From positions 38,319,341 through 38,383,340 of the forward strand of contig NC_081844.1 of the NCBI RefSeq assembly GCF_963259705.1: a stretch of 64,000 nt of DNA, given 5' to 3'. The notes beneath the pieces are model-generated. The model was not told the origin of the DNA. It worked only from the letters and a program-made list of their open reading frames with translations, and ran no database searches. The translations under genes were made by a program, and so were the position numbers. The stretch's first letter is position 1. Each line of letters opens with the position of its first letter. This document shows, piece after piece, positions 1-11,192 of the stretch. Origin of the DNA: Myotis daubentonii. Taxonomy: Eukaryota > Chordata > Mammalia > Chiroptera > Vespertilionidae.

Positions 1-59
1 TGAATAACTACAATATAGAAATGTCACAAGGGCAATATATTATTTACAAATTATAGCAT

Positions 60-560
60 AACCAACCCCCCCAAAATGTAGTGGCTTAAACTAACAAACA
101 TTTATTACCTCACAGTTTCTGTGGGTCAAAGTCTTGAGTGTGGCTTAACTGGGTGATTTGGCTCAAAGTCTCCCACTTGTTTGCAGACAAAGTTGTCAGC
201 TGGAGCTGCATTCTCAGCTGAAGGCTGGGGAAGGTCTTCCAAACTCACTCACATGGTTGTTGGTAGGTCTCAGTTCCTTGCCATGTGGTCCTCTCTCTAG
301 AACTACAGCATGACATGGCTGCTGGCTCGCCCAAGAGCAAGTGATCTGAGAGAGATGAAAGAATATACTCCAAATGAAAGCTATTGCCTTTTTAGAACTA
401 ATTTTGTAAATGGCATCATCTTTCATGTGATATACATTATTGGTTCATTATATCTCAGTCAATAAGTCCAGCCATACCCCAGGGGACAGGTTTGCACATA
501 ATTGTGAACCTAGGGGCAGGGATAATTGAGGATTAACTTAGAAGATACCACAGACAGCAA
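60..560 (-). mobile_element. Old MaLR/MLT1-like LTR remnant
   Basis: The stretch resembles the reverse strand of MLT1-type ERVL-MaLR LTRs. It has a 'gtggcttaaac-aacaaacattta' start followed by 'ctcacagtttctgtggg', then 'ttccttgccatgtgg', and finishes near 'cttagaagataccaca'. It is eroded and has gaps. The subfamily is from memory and uncertain. No intact gene is present. Confidence 0.5.
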
Positions 561-689
561 AAGATAAAAAGAGTCAATCTAACCTATGAATGTAGATATA
601 AGTGCTACATAAATTATCAAATTGAAGTTAATTTAAAAGTAAATGATGAGTACATCATGAGCAAACAGTAATTATCTGGTAATAAATGT

Positions 690-811
690 TGGGCCAACAT
701 TTAATGCATAAAATTATTCCCCCTTTTGAGCATGTAATATGTGCTTGGTACTGCCGTAAGTCTTGGGAATACAGTAGTGGACAAGATAAACAAAATTCCT
801 GACTTTATGGA
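690..811 (+). repeat. Ancient mammalian interspersed repeat fragment
   Basis: A motif like 'atgtgcttggtactgcc...gggaatacagtagtggacaagataaacaaaattcctgactttatgg' is a familiar mammalian-wide repeat segment, but I cannot fix the family. It ends just before the Helitron at 825. Confidence 0.35.
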
Positions 812-824
812 AAATATATTGTAA

Positions 825-1560
825 CTAGGGTCCCAGTGCAAGAATTTGTGCACCTTGAAAGGAACTGTGGGCCGTGAGGTTGCAGTAGGCACAGGGGCAG
901 GTCTCGGCCCATCCCCTGTGCCCCCACTTGGCCCCTCCTGCTGTGGCTGCCAGCCCCTGCCTGCCAGCAGCCCTGCTCCCACTGCTGCCGCTTCCATGCG
1001 CTGACAATGCTGGCCCCACTTGCACTTGATGATGGCATATAGCAATTGGGGTCGGCACCGGCAGCGGGTGTGAGTGGCAGCTGCTGCTCTGATAGCCTCT
1101 CAGGAGCAGGGGGAGGTGGAGAAGCCCTCAGGAGTGATCAGGGCCGGAGGCTGTCACTTGCACCCACTGATGGCACCAAGCGATTGGGACCAGCACTGGG
1201 CACTGGCAGCGGGTGCGAGCAGCAGCTCTGGCACTGGCAGCAGGTGCAAGTGGGGCCAGTGCTGGCAGTGGGTGTGAGCAGTGGCTCCAGCACCAGCAGT
1301 GGGTGCGAGCGCTGGGCGTGATTGTGGCGGGCAGGAGCAATGAATTTTCAGTAACCACCAGAGGCTTGCCCAGATGACAGCTACCGATGCCCTGCGTTGG
1401 TCTGGTGCCCCTGCTCACCTGCTCCACCATCCCATTGGGGCTGACAACTGCCATGCTCCACACATGCCCCCTGGTGGTCAGTGCACATCATAGCAACCAG
1501 TTGTTTGGTTGTCCTGCTGTTCGGTCTATTTGCATATTAGCCTTCTATTATATAGGAGGA
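825..1560 (-). mobile_element. HeliBat-type non-autonomous Helitron
   Basis: Read on the minus strand, the element starts TCCTCCTATATAATAG and ends in CTAG after a palindromic hairpin (GTGCACAAATTCTTGCAC, degenerate). The minus-strand flanks are A on the left and T on the right, as Helitrons require. The subterminal block around 1465-1530 matches the phrase shared by other copies here (gaccaccag-gggg, then caaccag-ttgtttggttg). The interior (about 880-1330) is GC-rich and made of degenerate 35-40 bp units containing 'ggcagcgggtg'. No transposase or helicase is encoded; short ORFs inside are incidental. Confidence 0.85.
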
Positions 1561-2510
1561 TACAGAGTACTTTACACACAATAATTTTGGAAAAGATACC
1601 TGTGCGATAATAATAAAATAAGATAGTTTTCACAAATTAGGCATAACAAGTGGTTAGTTGAATTGTTTTTAGTTTCATCTTTGATGCAAAGTATCTTTGA
1701 CAAGGATTTTAGTGGTACTAGTTTTTTAAGGAGGTGATCCTAAAATACACCAGAAGAGTGGGGAAATGAGACAAGGAGGAGAAGAAAAAAAAAAGATGGA
1801 TTTGAAGACTATTACTATTTTGGGCTGCTGTCTACCATTTCCATGGTGAACTCTAAGATGAAGTGTAGAAGACTCTTCAGAATTCTGCCAGTTGAAGGAT
1901 GAGGATGCTGGGAAATTTATCTTCACAACTCCTTATACGTCATCAACTGGGTGCTGCTTCCAGGTTTACTAACTACTGTCATGCTGAAGTCCCCCAACAG
2001 CTGTAAGGGAGAGAGTTCCAGGTCTTCAGAATAGGCATCCCTTCTGTGTAGAGAAAAATGACAAACACAAGAGCAGGGCAGGAACAGGGTGTGCTAGTTG
2101 TCCATCCATTGCACCACTCAGATTCTCTCACACACTGTGTTCAACCTATTTGCTCTTGTCCCTGATATTTTAAGGTTGTGATTAGTTAAGGTTCAAGAAA
2201 TAGTTGCAACACTAGGGTTTGGAATGTTACAGGTCTTGCTACTTGCAGTTGCTCTTGAGGCCATAACTAACATGCATCCTTTTTCTTCTTTTTTATTTTA
2301 GCTGTCCCTTGCCCTTGGACAATACTTCTGTTGATCTATCTCTTGCCCTGTGGTGTAAGCCAGACCTCCATGCCTGTGATGTCTGAGCCCCTGGTTACTG
2401 GCCTCCTAATCAGGCTGCGGTTACTGAAATAGTTAATTCCTGGTTATCACTGGGCATGATGAAATAATGAGTCACTCCAGTGAAACCCCCTAGGTTTTAT
2501 TTGCCCTCTT
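1561..2510. other. Intergenic, no gene recognised
   Basis: About 950 bp between the Helitron and the mariner copy. No long ORF, clear repeat or RNA gene was recognised. Confidence 0.5.
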
Positions 2511-2512
2511 TA

Positions 2513-3061
2513 GGGTGTCCAAAAATTCATGCAAGATTTGAATTTTATGCCATTTGTACTGTACAGCATTGCCAATGAAAAGAAAAAAGATAGCGTGACA
2601 GCTGACAGTTCAGGGTTATTAAAACTGGAGCACTACATGAAAGAACAAAGCGTTTTCATTGTTGAGCAATATTTTAAAAATAATGATGGTTTGGCAGCTA
2701 CAGTTGGCAATTTTTGTGCAAAATATGGTCGGAATAGTGATTTAACTTCAACTGTGAAGAGATTAATTAAAAAATTTAGGGAGACTGGTTCAATTAGTGA
2801 TCTTAAACACTCTGGCTGTCCTTCAACAAATCGTTCAACACAAAACATTGAAGCAGTTCGTGAGTGTTGCTGAGAGTCCAGGGACATCAATTTGGCACCG
2901 TGGTCAAGAATTGGACATTTTGAGAAGCTAGTTACCCAATATGCTATTCCATACTTAACCCTATACTGTATACTTTATGAATCAATAAAAAATTTACAAT
3001 TTTTCATTATAAACCTTTGTTTGTTATCAAAATTACTTCTTGCGTGAATTTTGGGACACCC
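2513..3061 (+). mobile_element. Internally deleted mariner-like element
   Basis: Terminal inverted repeats are visible: GGGTGTCCAAAAATTCATGC at the left and its near-complement ending GGGACACCC at the right. A TA precedes the left end at 2511-2512; the right-hand TA is slightly degraded (ttata). The element keeps the start of a transposase ORF and an A/T-rich 3' UTR but lacks the catalytic region, so it is non-autonomous. The same ends flank a second, shorter copy at 46541-46893 in the opposite orientation. Confidence 0.85.
2529..2873 (+). pseudogene. Mariner transposase N-terminal fragment
   Basis: A 114-codon ORF near the mariner left end. Residues about 40-105 look like the first helix-turn-helix DNA-binding domain of some mariner transposases (DUF4817-type): a VEQYFKNNDG-like helix, a 'FCAKYGR' turn, then VKRLIKKFRETGSI and a basic 'KHSGCPSTNRS' linker. 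In intact relatives this domain binds the terminal repeats. The D,D,D catalytic domain is absent because the element is deleted after about 2875, so no enzyme is possible. The true start may lie at an internal Met such as the one at 2637. Assignment is by motif only. Confidence 0.65.
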
Positions 3062-3969
3062 TTATATAGTGGCAACTCTACCTTCTTATGATAATGAGGA
3101 CCAATTAACCCTACCAATGTAGTAATTTCTTTCTTGGCTGTCTAGTCTTCCAATATTGGGGCTAGGCTAGGCACTAATAGAATTAAGTTTGGCAGAATGC
3201 TTATTGTGCCCCCTGGTAGAAGCAGTAAAAACCTGAAAACCTAAAACTTTGGTCCAATGGAGTCTAAAGATGTGGGGATAGGAAGCACAAATTCCCTTAA
3301 TCCCAGAGGGGCCAATCCTATATCCATACCTTGTTTATCAGACTCCTGTATCCTGGCTATTGGGAATACATAATCATGTATGGCCATTGGTTTAAAATAT
3401 GTATTTTAAAAGACATTTTAAAAGACAGTGCTGCATCACTGTGATATGACACCTTCAAGACAGTTTCTTCATGATAAGAACCTTATACAATATTTTATTC
3501 TTCCTTAAGACTGGTAATTCTTGATTTTTGAATTTTTCATAATTTTAATCTCTGAAAATAGCTTCAGAGTCTCAAAGGACTGTCACCTCCATGTATTGAC
3601 CATCATAATTCCTCCATTTGATAATAAAGCTAGGGCCAGGCAGTTATTTGACCATAACTACCTGGCCAGTTAAAATGAATGAAGTGAACTGGCCAGTTAT
3701 TGAGTAACAGGGCTGGATTTGAACCAATTTTCAGTGCTTTTCCCATGGACATATCCATAGTCATTGGTTAGCAGTTTAGTAGGGGACAAATTATGTGTTT
3801 ACTTCAAGGTCACCGTTTATTTGATATTAATATTTATAGAACATTATTAAATAGAATCTTAAATTTTTTTATTCAATATTTTCTTTATTTTTTTCTTAAA
3901 ACTGTCCAGGTAGATAAGAGATCAAATGACTTTCTATTTTTTGTTTGTTTGTTAATCCTCACCCAAGGA
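3062..3969. other. Intergenic, no gene recognised
   Basis: AT-rich sequence between the mariner and a Ves SINE. No coding or RNA feature was recognised. Confidence 0.5.
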
Positions 3970-4199
3970 TATTTTTCCACTGATTTTTAGAGAGAGTGGA
4001 ACAGAGAGGGAAAGACAGAGAGAAACATTGATATGAGAGAAACACATTGATTGGTTTGGTTGCCTCCTGCATAAGCCCTGACCAGGACCTGGGCCGGGAA
4101 AGGGCCTGCAATGAAGGTATGTTCCCTTGACCGGAATCGAACCTGGGACTCTTTGGTCCACAGGTCAATGCTCTATCCACTGAGCCAAACTGACTAGGT
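3970..4199 (-). mobile_element. Ves SINE
   Basis: Minus-strand copy of the vesper-bat tRNA-derived SINE. The CT-rich tail appears as 'agagagtggaacagagaggg'. Box-B-like 'ccggaatcgaacctggga' is at about 4132, and the tRNA-like head ends near 'tgagccaaactgactaggt'. Confidence 0.9.
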
Positions 4200-4642
4200 G
4201 AAATAACTTTCATTTTATAAATGAAGGGGATGCTAAGAGTTAACTGACTGACTGTAATGGTGGTCTTGAGTTCTAGTGGTTACACTTTTTTCTCTTAAAC
4301 TGCTGTCTAGTTAATCAAATAACACTATTTAATTAAACTATTGATATGCAAAGGACCTATGATGAAATTAGAACAGTTACAAGTAGAGTAATTATTTTAT
4401 CTAATGAGTTGGGTATCATGGAGTTGTCACATTTATGGGGACTCTGCCTAAAAAAGACAAGGTCAAGAAGGAATGTAGCAGAAATGAAAAATTATGAAAG
4501 CCACAACTAAGGAAAAATCTGGACCAAGGAAGCACTCTGAAAATTTGAGCACGGCAGTACTTTGTATAGCACAAACATTTATAGAACTTAGTATTTGAGG
4601 ATAATAGTAGAAACACAGTTGTTTTTAAAAACTGTCATATGG

Positions 4643-4734
4643 GTGGGGGAGTGGCCAGGGAGAGGTCAATCGGGGAAAAAGGAGACATATGTAATACTTT
4701 CAACAATAAAGAATTTAAATTTAAAAAATGAAAT
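4643..4734 (+). mobile_element. Severely 5'-truncated LINE-1 3' end
   Basis: About 92 bp of bat L1 3' UTR (gacatatgtaatactttcaa, then caataaagaattt and an A-rich tail). It is framed by a perfect 16-bp target-site duplication, aaaaactgtcatatgg, at 4627-4642 and 4735-4750. Confidence 0.9.
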
Positions 4735-4750
4735 AAAAACTGTCATATGG

Positions 4751-5711
4751 TTTTTGAATGTCAGAGACACACATAGTTATCAATAAATTAGAATATATCT
4801 ACTCTTCAAGATGAATGTTAGGGAGGCTACTGTGATATTTCATTAGGATGAAATCCTGTAACAGGTGGAGTATCGGTATGATCATCAATTCCATACCCCT
4901 AAAACTGAGGCAAAAGTTTAAAACATTTACCCAATAATTCAGTGAAAACCAACCACTATTATTTTTATATACTGAAAGCAGAATTGTAAAAACTTTAATA
5001 AATTATTACTCCTGGGCAACTACACCTATCTTAAATTAATAGCCTGCTTCATCTACTTTACTTGGAGTTGGAGAAATAACCATTAAAGTTTCTTTTCCTT
5101 TTCCAAAGATTTAACAGACAGTCAAGAATTATATACAAATACAGAAATACCAAAAAACAAGTGGAAAATATAACTCAAAATGTCTGCATACTGACAGCGC
5201 TTTGGGTATACTCTACAAACTCTCTGATACTAGAGGGTTTTCAGTTGGTAATGGCAGTGGTTTCCAAGAAACTTAACTAAATCCGACCTCTAGAGGGCAC
5301 TAGAAACCTTTGTTTTGAACAAGGTTCTCAGATGATTCTAGGTTTTGATTAAAAGTGTGGTTTGGAAAGCACTTTTAACCTTCACTGCGTGTCAGATGAC
5401 ATGCACAACAAAATTAAATTATAATTCATGTAGTTGAACAAAAACAATTTCCTTCTATAAACTATTCATAGGTACCTAAGCATAATATGATTTTAAAAAT
5501 GAAATCACATGCATTCAGTTGTATGTATAAAGTACACGAATCAAAAGCTATACAACAATGAGAATCATTAATAGCAAATCCAAATACAAACAAAGCTAGT
5601 CTTCTGACAATAACTCCACGTTTCATCAAACATCAAAATCCACCAATCTTTTAGAACTTCTCTTGTATATTATTCTGTTTCCACGCTCTCTGTATCATTG
5701 GATCCCTGGAT
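4751..5711. other. Intergenic with old DNA-transposon-like debris
   Basis: No gene recognised. The segment around 5235-5375 (gcagtggtttccaag ... ttctcagatgattctagg) faintly resembles hAT-Charlie/MER-type remnants, but too weakly to name. Confidence 0.35.
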
Positions 5712-5906
5712 TTATTTCATTTTCTGAGTGATATTGTCCACGATATAAGTCATTGGCTGCTGCTTTCGGGGCAAACGTCCTTCTGGGTGTCCATTGTTAA
5801 TCCCCACATAACACAGAAAACTTCTCACCCTGCGCTTCCAAACAGATTCTGGCTCATTGCTGTGTCGCAAAATGATCTCCTCACCACATTTCTCATATAA
5901 ATACAA
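5712..5906 (-). pseudogene. Possible processed-gene fragment, unidentified
   Basis: A 64-codon minus-strand frame, MYLYEKCGEEIILRHSNEPE at the start and ending in a charged QKMK tail before the stop. Its composition (charged, balanced, Trp-Lys-Arg-Arg, GxxPxGRLPRKQQ) is unlike the surrounding AT-rich DNA. Upstream on the same strand other frames also look protein-like (a CVEFHEFAKGHDEN-like run near 5930), which would fit a frameshifted gene copy. I do not recognise the parent gene. It could also be chance. Confidence 0.3.
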
Positions 5907-5939
5907 TTCCAGGTATTCTCATCATGACCTTTTGCAAAT

Positions 5940-6663
5940 TCATGAAATTCCACACAATAAAGACTACAAAGATAAATCTGGTATTTTGATAGAATATGGA
6001 AAATCCAATGACATTTTCTGGTCTTGTTTGTGTTTCTTAGAGTCTTGTTCTGAACAGTGGATGCAAAAGATTTGTATTTAAATTACTTCATATATTGATC
6101 AAATCTCATGACTTTTGGACATTGAGGTAATGAAAACCCTGCATCAGATAGTCCTTATATGGAGTCCATAATAAGCAAACTATATAGCAGCCTGTAGCTC
6201 ACAGCAGACAGAAAAACCCTTTTCTTTTTTATGGCAATTGGTTAGTTGCTAAGGAAACTGGTTTGACAGTATTTATTTATTTTCACCTTTATCTCACTGA
6301 TTTTGACAAGCTACAGTAAATTATCACTGTCAATTATTTGTATTTTCCGAAGATATCCTAGCTTTCTATACACACAAAACAGTATTCAATTTAGATCAGT
6401 GATTTGTGTATTTGGTTAAGTTGGAATAAATGTTTGCATTGTGACAATTTCTATTTCCTCCCCTACATGTTGAACAACACTGGCTGCTTTAAAAGGGCAC
6501 ATAGCTTTAGCTGTCTTTATTTCTACTGTGTCAGTATCATCGCTGCTAGGGTTAGACAGGCCACGAGTTCATTTTATGTGTCAGAATGATTTGTTTTAAA
6601 GATTTGGTACTATATGGAACACAGACTTGGAGTTCTAATTCTGTTAAAAAGAACATGCTGTCA
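5940..6663. other. Intergenic, no gene recognised
   Basis: AT-rich DNA with no recognisable repeat, RNA or coding feature. Confidence 0.45.
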
Positions 6664-6850
6664 TCCTGGTGGGTGTTGCTCAGTGGTTTTAGAACACCAG
6701 CCCGCTCACTGACGGGGCTCAGGTTTGATTCCTGGTCAAGGGCAAGTACCTGGGTTGCAGGTTTGATCCCCTGGTCAGGTTGGGGCATGTGTGGGAGGCA
6801 ACCAATCTCTTTCTCTCTCTCTACCACTCTCTCTAAAAATCAATGGAAAA
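6664..6850 (+). mobile_element. Ves SINE, diverged
   Basis: Plus-strand Ves copy: 'ttgctcagtggtttta' head, 'caggtttgattcctggtcaag' box region, 'gttgcaggtttgatcccctgg', CT-rich tract, then 'ctctaaaaatcaatgg' at the 3' end. Confidence 0.85.
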
Positions 6851-6886
6851 AATATCTGGTAACATGCTGAAACCACAGTGTTCACA

Positions 6887-7410
6887 TCCTATATAATAAA
6901 GAGCTAATACGCAAATGGTCATCACACCCACACGCCATCACACCTTAACGGCTCAGACACTCAACACTGGGGAGAGAGGGATGAAGATCAGCCAGGCACA
7001 ATGAGCTCACAAGAGAGGAATGGGGACCAGATAGGTACAAATGAGCCCATGAGAGAGGAATGGGGACCAGCCAGGCTGAGGCCTGGGAGTGGGACAAGCC
7101 ACCGCCCAGTGGTCCCCTGTGGCTGCGGCCGGCCTGGGTGAAGCTGGTCCAGGTCCTGGGTGCCTGTGACTGGCCAGAGGAGGGAATCCTGGGTCCCAGG
7201 TGTGGGGCGAGGCAGAGATGGTTAGGGGCAATCAGGCCAGCAGGGGAGCAATTAGGGGCGATCAGGCTGGTAGGGGAACAGTTAGAAGCCAGTGGTCCCG
7301 ATTGCGAGAGGCAGTCAGACATCCCCTGAGGGGTCCCAGATTGGAGAGGGTGCAGGCTGGGCTGAAGGACCCCCGCTTCTGTGCACAAATTTCATGCACT
7401 GGGCCTCTAG
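6887..7410 (+). mobile_element. HeliBat-type non-autonomous Helitron, complete ends
   Basis: Begins TCCTATATAATAAAGAGC directly after an A and ends CTAG at 7407-7410 directly before a T. A terminal hairpin (GTGCACAAATTTCATGCAC) lies 8 bp before the CTAG. The interior contains roughly 45-bp direct repeats (gagaggaatggggaccag at about 7013 and 7056) and 'aggggcaatcaggccagcag' type units. No Rep/helicase coding sequence remains. Confidence 0.92.
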
Positions 7411-7486
7411 TATTTACATATAATACAAAACACTGAAAAGATGGGCCTTGATATAAAAGTTTAAATGATTGAAATTGAAAATACAA

Positions 7487-7700
7487 TCCTATATGATAAA
7501 AGCCCAGCGACCGAAAGGCAGAATGACGAGAACAACTGGTCAACCAGTTGCTATGACACACACTGACCACCAAGGGGCAGACACTCACTGCAGGTCCACA
7601 GCCCCGGCTGACTGGGATGAGCAGCGCTCCCACAGCAGGCCAATCCCTGCAGGCCACCAGTGCAGGAATCACAGCACTAAAAGCTGGTGGTTACTAAGCA
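7487..7700 (+). mobile_element. HeliBat 5'-end fragment
   Basis: Starts TCCTATATGATAAAAGCCC after an A and continues with the family's conserved block (caactggtcaaccagttgct, then gaccaccaaggggcagacac). The 3' hairpin and CTAG are not found, so this is a 3'-truncated copy with an uncertain right edge. Confidence 0.75.
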
Positions 7701-7886
7701 CCATCCTTATGGCGGGTGAAGGCTGCGTACTCTCCACGGAATCTCAGATAATCCCAGAAACCGCCTCACAGGGTTGATCTAATCCTTAGATTCTAAGGGT
7801 CTCAAGAATGGAGTGATATCATCAGCTTGTAAGTAGTTGAGGGAAAACACACACTGTTTCCTTTTCATTCTCTTCCACCGGCCTTC

Positions 7887-7888
<2 letters not shown>

Positions 7889-7926
<38 letters not shown>
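7889..7926 (-). repeat. (TAAA)n tail of the L1
   Basis: A run of about nine ATTT units on the plus strand, i.e. the TAAA-type tail at the 3' end of the minus-strand L1. Confidence 0.9.
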
Positions 7927-7927
<1 letters not shown>

Positions 7928-10900
7928 TTGCTTAAAGTAATACAAAGACTATTACATAGGTCTCCTTTTTTTTTCTCCCCTTGACATTCCCCCAGCCTCC
8001 TCTACCCCCCAGTGTCTTATGTCCATTGGTTATGCTTATATACATACATACAAGTTCTTCGGTTGATCTCTTAGCCCCTCTTCCCACCCCCCAAACATTC
8101 CCAGCCTTCCCGCTGTAGTTTGACAGTCTGTTCGATGCAGCTCTGTCTCTGTATCTATTTTTGTTCATAAGTTTATAATGGTCTTTATTATCCAGAAATG
8201 AGTGAGATCATGTGGTTTTTTTCCTTCATTGACTGGTTTATTTCACACAGCATAATGCTCTCCAGTTCCATCCATGCTTTTGCAAATGGTAAGAATTCCT
8301 TCTTTTTACAGCAGCATAGTACTCCATCGTGTAGATGTACCACAGTTTTCTAATCCATTCATCTGCTGATGGGAACTTAGGCTGTTTCCAGATCTTAGCT
8401 ATGGTAAATTGTGTTGCTATGAACATAGGGATGCATATATCCTTTCTGATTGGTGTTTCTGTTTTCTTGGGATATATTCCTGGAAGTGGGATCACTGGGT
8501 CAAATGGGTGTTCCATTTTTAGTTTTTTGAGGAAATTCCATACTGTCTTCCATAGTGGTTGCACCAGTCTGCATTCCCACCAGCAGTGCACAAGTGTTCC
8601 TTTTTCTCCACATCCTCTCCAGCACTTGTCGTTTGTTGATTTGTTGATGATAGCCATTCTGACAGGTGTGAGATGGTACCTCATTGTTGTTTTGATTTGC
8701 ATCTCCTGGATGATTAGTGACTTTGAGCATGTTTTCATATGTCTCTTGGTTTTCTGAATGTCCTCTTTTGAAAAGTGTCTATTTAGGTCCTTTGCCCATT
8801 TTTTGATTGGATTGTTTATCTTCCTTTTGTTAAGTTGTATGAGTTCCCAATAAATGTTGGAGATTAAACCCTTATCGGTGATAACATTGGCAAATATATT
8901 TTCCCATGCAGTGGGCTTTCTTGTTGTTTTGTTGATGGTTTCTTTTGCAGTGCAGAAGCTTTTTATTTTGATGTAGTCCCATTTGTTTATTTTCTCTTTA
9001 GTTTCCAATGCCCTAGGAGCTGTATCGGTGAAGAAATTGCTTCGGCATATGTCTGAGATTTTGTTGCCTTTGGATTCTTCTAGTATTTTTATTATTTCCC
9101 ATCGTACATTTAAGTCCTTTATCCATTTTGAGTTTATTTTTGTGTATGGTGTAAGTTGGTGGTCTAGTTTCATTTTTTTGCATGTATCTGTCCAATTTTC
9201 CCAACACCATTTATTGAAGAGGCTATCTTGACTCCATTGTATGTTCTTGCCTCCTTTGTCAAATATTAATTGAGCATATTGGTTCGGGCCGATTTCTGGG
9301 CTCTCTATTCTATTCCATTGATCTATATGTCTGTTCTTGTGCCAGTACCAGGCAGTTTTGAGAACAGTGGCTTTGTAATACATCTTGATATCTGGTATTG
9401 AGATCCCACTTACTTTGTTCTTCTTTCTCAGGATCGCTGCAGCTATTCGGGGTCTTTTTTTATTCCAGATGAATTTTTGGAGAGTTCGTTCTAGGTTTGT
9501 GAAATATGCCCTTGGTATTTTAATGGGAAGTGCATTGAATTTATAGATTGCTTTGGGTAGTATGGACATTTTAATGATGTTGACTCTACCAGTCTAAGAA
9601 CATGGTATGTTCTTCCATCTGTTTATGTCTTCCTCTATCTCTTTTTTCAACGTCCTGTAGTTTTCTGAGTAGAGGTCTTTTACCTCTTTAGTTAAGTTTA
9701 TTCCTAGGTAGCTTAATTTTTTTGGTGCGATGGTAAATGGGATTGCTTTTTTAGTCTCTCTTTCTGAAAGTTCACTATTGGTGTATAGAAATGCCATAGA
9801 TTTCTTGGCATTAATTTTGTATCCTGCTACATTGCCAAATTCATTTATTAAGTCTAATAGTTTTTTGATGGAGACTTTAGGGTTTTGTATGTATAATATC
9901 ATGTCATTGCGAATAAAGACAGTTTTACTTCTTGTTTTCCAATTTGGATGCCTTTTATTTCTTCTTCTTGTCTAATTGCATGGGCTAATACTTCCAGTAC
10001 TATGTCGAACAGGAGTGGTGAGAGTGGGCATCCCTGTCTTGTTCCTGTTCTTAAGGGAAATGGTTTTAGTTTTTGTCCATTGAGTATGATGTTGGCTGTG
10101 GGTTTGTCATATATAGCTTTTATTATGTTGAGGTATGATCCTTTTATTCCCACCTTGCTGAGAGTTTTTATCAAAAATGGGTGTTGGATTTTGTCAAATG
10201 CTTTTTCTGCATCAATTGATATGACTAAGTGTTTTTTTTTCTTTCAATTTGTTTATGTGATGTATTACGTTTATTGATTTGCGGATATTGTACCATCCTT
10301 GCATCCCTGGAATAAATCCTACTTGGTCATGGTGTATGATCTTTCTGATGTACTGCTGGATCTGATTTGCTAAGATTTTGTTGAGGATCTATGTTCATGA
10401 GGGATATTGGCCTATAATTCTCTTTCATTGTGTTGTCTTTACCTGGTTTTGGTATTAGGGTGATGCTGGCTTCATAGAATGAGCTTGGAAGTGTTCCTTC
10501 CTCTTGAATTTTTTGGAATAGTCTGAGGAGGATAGGTTTTAGTTCTTCCTTGAATGTTTGGTAAAACTCCCCTTTGAAGCCGTCTGGTCCTGGGCTTTTG
10601 TTTGCTGGAAGCTTTTTGATGACGGCTTCAATTTCTTCCATAGTTATTGGTCTATTGAGATTTTTAGATTCTTCTTGATTGAGTTTTGGAATGTTGTATT
10701 TTTCTAGGAATATGTCCATTTCCTCCAGGTTGTCTAGTTTGTTGGAGTAGAGTTGTCCATAGTATTTTTTAACAATTATTTGTATTTCTGTGGGGTCTGT
10801 TGTTATTTCGCCTCTATCACTTCTGATTTTGTTTATTTGGGTCCTCTCTCTTTGCTTCTTGGTGAGTGTGGCTAGAGGTTCATCAATCTTGTTTATCCTT

Positions 10901-11192
10901 TCAAAGAACCAGCTCTTGGTTTCATTGATTTTCTGTATTGTTTTTTTGGTCTCTAGGTCATTTATTTCTGCTCTAATCTTTATTATCTCCTTCCTTCTGC
11001 TCACTCTGGGCTTTTCTTGTTGCTCTCTTTCTAATTCTTTGAGATGTAGATTTAGATGATTTACTACCATTTTTTCTTGTTTTTTGAGATAGGCCTGTAC
11101 AGCTATAAACTTCGCTCTCAGGACTGCTTTCATTGCGTCATAGGTTTTCGATTGTTGTGTTTTCATTGTTATTAGTATCCAGGGTGTTTTTA

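Noticed and set aside
3970..4199. tRNA gene suggested by box-like motifs in Ves copies
   Set aside because: The motifs belong to tRNA-derived SINEs; no full cloverleaf can be formed.
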